7,955 nucleotides of DNA from Gammaproteobacteria bacterium (GTDB lineage Bacteria > Pseudomonadota > Gammaproteobacteria > GRL18). The notes below the pieces were generated by a model. It ran no database searches. It saw only the letters and a list, made by a program, of their open reading frames with translations, and was not told the DNA's origin. The translations under genes and the position numbers were made by a program. Shown here piece by piece: positions 7,354-7,955 of the stretch (position 1 is its first letter; each line of letters opens with the position of its first letter). The stretch lies in NCBI GenBank assembly GCA_030632625.1, contig DAOVUK010000123.1, forward strand, positions 1-7,955. The letters are read 5' to 3'.

Positions 7354-7361
7354 CTTTTAGT
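7354..7361. repeat. 8-bp target site duplication, right
   Basis: CTTTTAGT follows the right inverted end of the inner MITE, identical to 7205-7212. Its second half runs into the body of the older outer element, which shows that the MITE arrived later. Confidence 0.85.
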
Positions 7362-7437
7362 TTCCCTTCTTCGCCTCAGGGTGCCTACTTTTGGTAGAAG
7401 GGGGAGGTGAAAAAACAGCAATAAACGGATGGACACT

Positions 7438-7580
7438 AACTAAATGACAGCCACGAAGTTTACTATTGATGGCCATGTTAAATAAAGCAAGCTCTCGAGT
7501 ATTCTTTGCTATCTGACGTCGAATACGAATTCCCCATATTTCCTCCAGTTTAAGGCAGGTTTTTGACTAATGATTTTGCC
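7438..7580 (-). pseudogene. Tyrosine recombinase (phage-type integrase), N-terminal relic
   Basis: On the minus strand, KIISQKPAL is followed, after a one-base frameshift at about 7551, by KLEEIWGIRIRRQIAK and RELALFNMAINSKLRGCHLV. This strongly recalls the N-terminal part of a common proteobacterial site-specific integrase family (KPALKLKPKHVWAIRIR..., TRELALFNLAIDSKLRGCDLV...). A single lost A in the run after CTT would explain the shift. No start codon is visible, and similarity ends at HLV, exactly where the palindromic element begins. The catalytic domain (the R-H-R-Y residues) is absent from the window. What remains is a decayed fragment of under 50 residues. The family recognition rests on remembered sequence patterns and is fairly, not fully, certain. 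Confidence 0.6.
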
Positions 7581-7611
7581 TTTATTCCAGGTGTTTTTGG
7601 GATATCAGATA

Positions 7612-7650
7612 TTTATTATTAAAATAGCGACAAGTAATTTATGCCGCTAT
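7612..7650 (-). terminator. Possible rho-independent terminator of the right adaptor copy
   Basis: On the minus strand, 8 bases after the TAG stop, ATAGCG pairs with CGCTAT across a 15-base loop and is followed by TTTTAATAATAA. The stem is only 6 bp and the U-run is short, so the call is weak. A longer alternative pairing (AAAATAGC 7621-7628 with GCTATTTT 7658-7665) includes the stop codon. Confidence 0.35.
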
Positions 7651-7658
7651 CGTTAAAG

Positions 7659-7955
7659 CTATTTTTGAGCATTGTCAGGAGTTTTGCTGTCACTGGCCTT
7701 GACCGGATCAACCTGAATACCCGGTTTTATTTTCTGCAATCCCTGAGAAATAACCATATCACCTTTTTTCAGTCCTTCATCTATCACCCAGTAGTGTTCA
7801 TAAGCAACGCTCTTTTTCACTATCTGCTGCCTGACCTTATTATCATTATCCACGACAATTAAAGTAGTGAGTTCAGTGACCTGTGCAGAAACCACAGCCC
7901 CTTTATGCACTTTAGTTTTCTGAATAAAGCCGTCAAAAGGTGCCGTAATCTGCGC
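7659..7955 (-). CDS. RND efflux periplasmic adaptor, C-terminal part (runs off right edge)
   Basis: The visible 98 residues start inside the returning lipoyl strand (AQITAPFDG at the right edge) and end with a normal adaptor tail: VDNDNKVRQQIV, HYWVIDEGLKKGDMVIS, GLQKIKPGIQVDPVKA and a short hydrophilic C-terminus before TAG. As in the left copy, VTELTTLI runs straight into VDNDN, so the same segment of about 100 residues (second lipoyl part, beta-barrel, start of the membrane-proximal domain) is missing in frame. The gene continues to the right, where its start and any RND pump partner would be; what lies downstream of it is the integrase relic. A GTG within the frame at 7908-7910 is an internal valine, not a start. 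An adaptor lacking its beta-barrel is unlikely to work in the usual way, so this is either a pseudogene or an odd minimal form. Confidence 0.75.
   Translation of the reverse strand, partial: AQITAPFDGFIQKTKVHKGAVVSAQVTELTTLIVVDNDNKVRQQIVKKSVAYEHYWVIDEGLKKGDMVISQGLQKIKPGIQVDPVKASDSKTPDNAQK
7758..7955. repeat. Long direct repeat, right copy (adaptor gene)
   Basis: Same orientation as 246-443, one mismatch in 198. In this copy the adaptor reading frame carries on normally past the repeat edge (KKGDMVIS), so this is the more original version and the left copy is the derived, truncated one. Confidence 0.93.

Larger units (their letters stand above)
7185..7436. mobile_element. Palindromic MITE-like element, interrupted by the inner MITE
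   Basis: The plus strand from 7185 (GTGTTCATCTGTTTATT) and the minus strand from 7436 (GTGTCCATCCGTTTATT) form an inverted repeat matching at 15 of 17 positions. Removing the inner element and one target copy (149 bp) leaves about 103 bp without coding capacity. This includes a second pairing closer to the centre (CCCTTCT 7364-7370 with AGAAGGG 7396-7402), so the ancestral element was a hairpin-like palindrome. Integrase similarity on the minus strand stops exactly at its end near 7437. TTA flanks it on both sides when read on the minus strand, a possible 3-bp target duplication of the kind some IS5-family elements make, but three bases prove little. The family is not identified. Confidence 0.55.

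Noticed and set aside
7641..7862. Plus-strand open frame opposite the right adaptor copy
   Set aside because: It is a shadow of the minus-strand adaptor; the equivalent frame is not preserved as one unit in the left copy.
246..7955. Whole block as a composite transposon bounded by the adaptor repeats
   Set aside because: The repeats are coding fragments, not insertion sequences, and have no terminal inverted repeats or target duplications.
1..7955. CRISPR arrays, tRNA or rRNA genes, defence or toxin-antitoxin modules
   Set aside because: No regularly spaced repeats, no RNA-gene signatures and no protein with such motifs were seen on either strand.

Overview
The window looks like an accessory, partly decayed stretch of an AT-rich gammaproteobacterial genome. 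The protein types support this (DinG-type helicase, RND adaptor, RCK potassium-channel domain, AraC regulator, a giant MscK/MscM-type channel and an outer-membrane lipoprotein), but no marker allows a finer placement.

Layout. Positions 1-848 are a mosaic of broken pieces: a DinG helicase fragment (minus, runs off the left edge) abuts a fragment of an RND-type periplasmic adaptor (minus), which abuts a potassium channel that has lost its membrane pore and keeps only the cytoplasmic RCK part (plus, to 1540). An 18-bp perfect palindrome sits on the DinG/adaptor junction. Positions 1533-7171 hold the intact core: an AraC-family regulator (minus), a divergent 112-bp control region, a 1130-residue mechanosensitive channel (plus) and, 49 bp downstream, an uncharacterised lipoprotein that is probably co-transcribed. 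Positions 7172-7658 hold no intact gene. They contain an apparent nest of three relics: a frameshifted N-terminal piece of a tyrosine recombinase, cut off by a small palindromic element, which is itself split by a 141-bp IS66-like MITE with 15-bp perfect inverted ends and a perfect 8-bp target duplication. From 7659 to the right edge the adaptor gene appears again, this time with its natural C-terminus.

The two adaptor copies match at 197 of 198 positions across the part visible in both (246-443 and 7758-7955). Both lack the same internal segment, roughly the adaptor's second lipoyl half and beta-barrel. They are direct repeats 7512 bp apart, so homologous recombination between them could delete or amplify the regulator/channel/lipoprotein block.

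I see no convincing new multi-gene system. The points most worth following are the nested MITEs, the duplicated mini-adaptor that brackets the block, and the channel-lipoprotein pair. The left-end mosaic could be real genome decay or an assembly chimera, and the sequence alone does not decide this.
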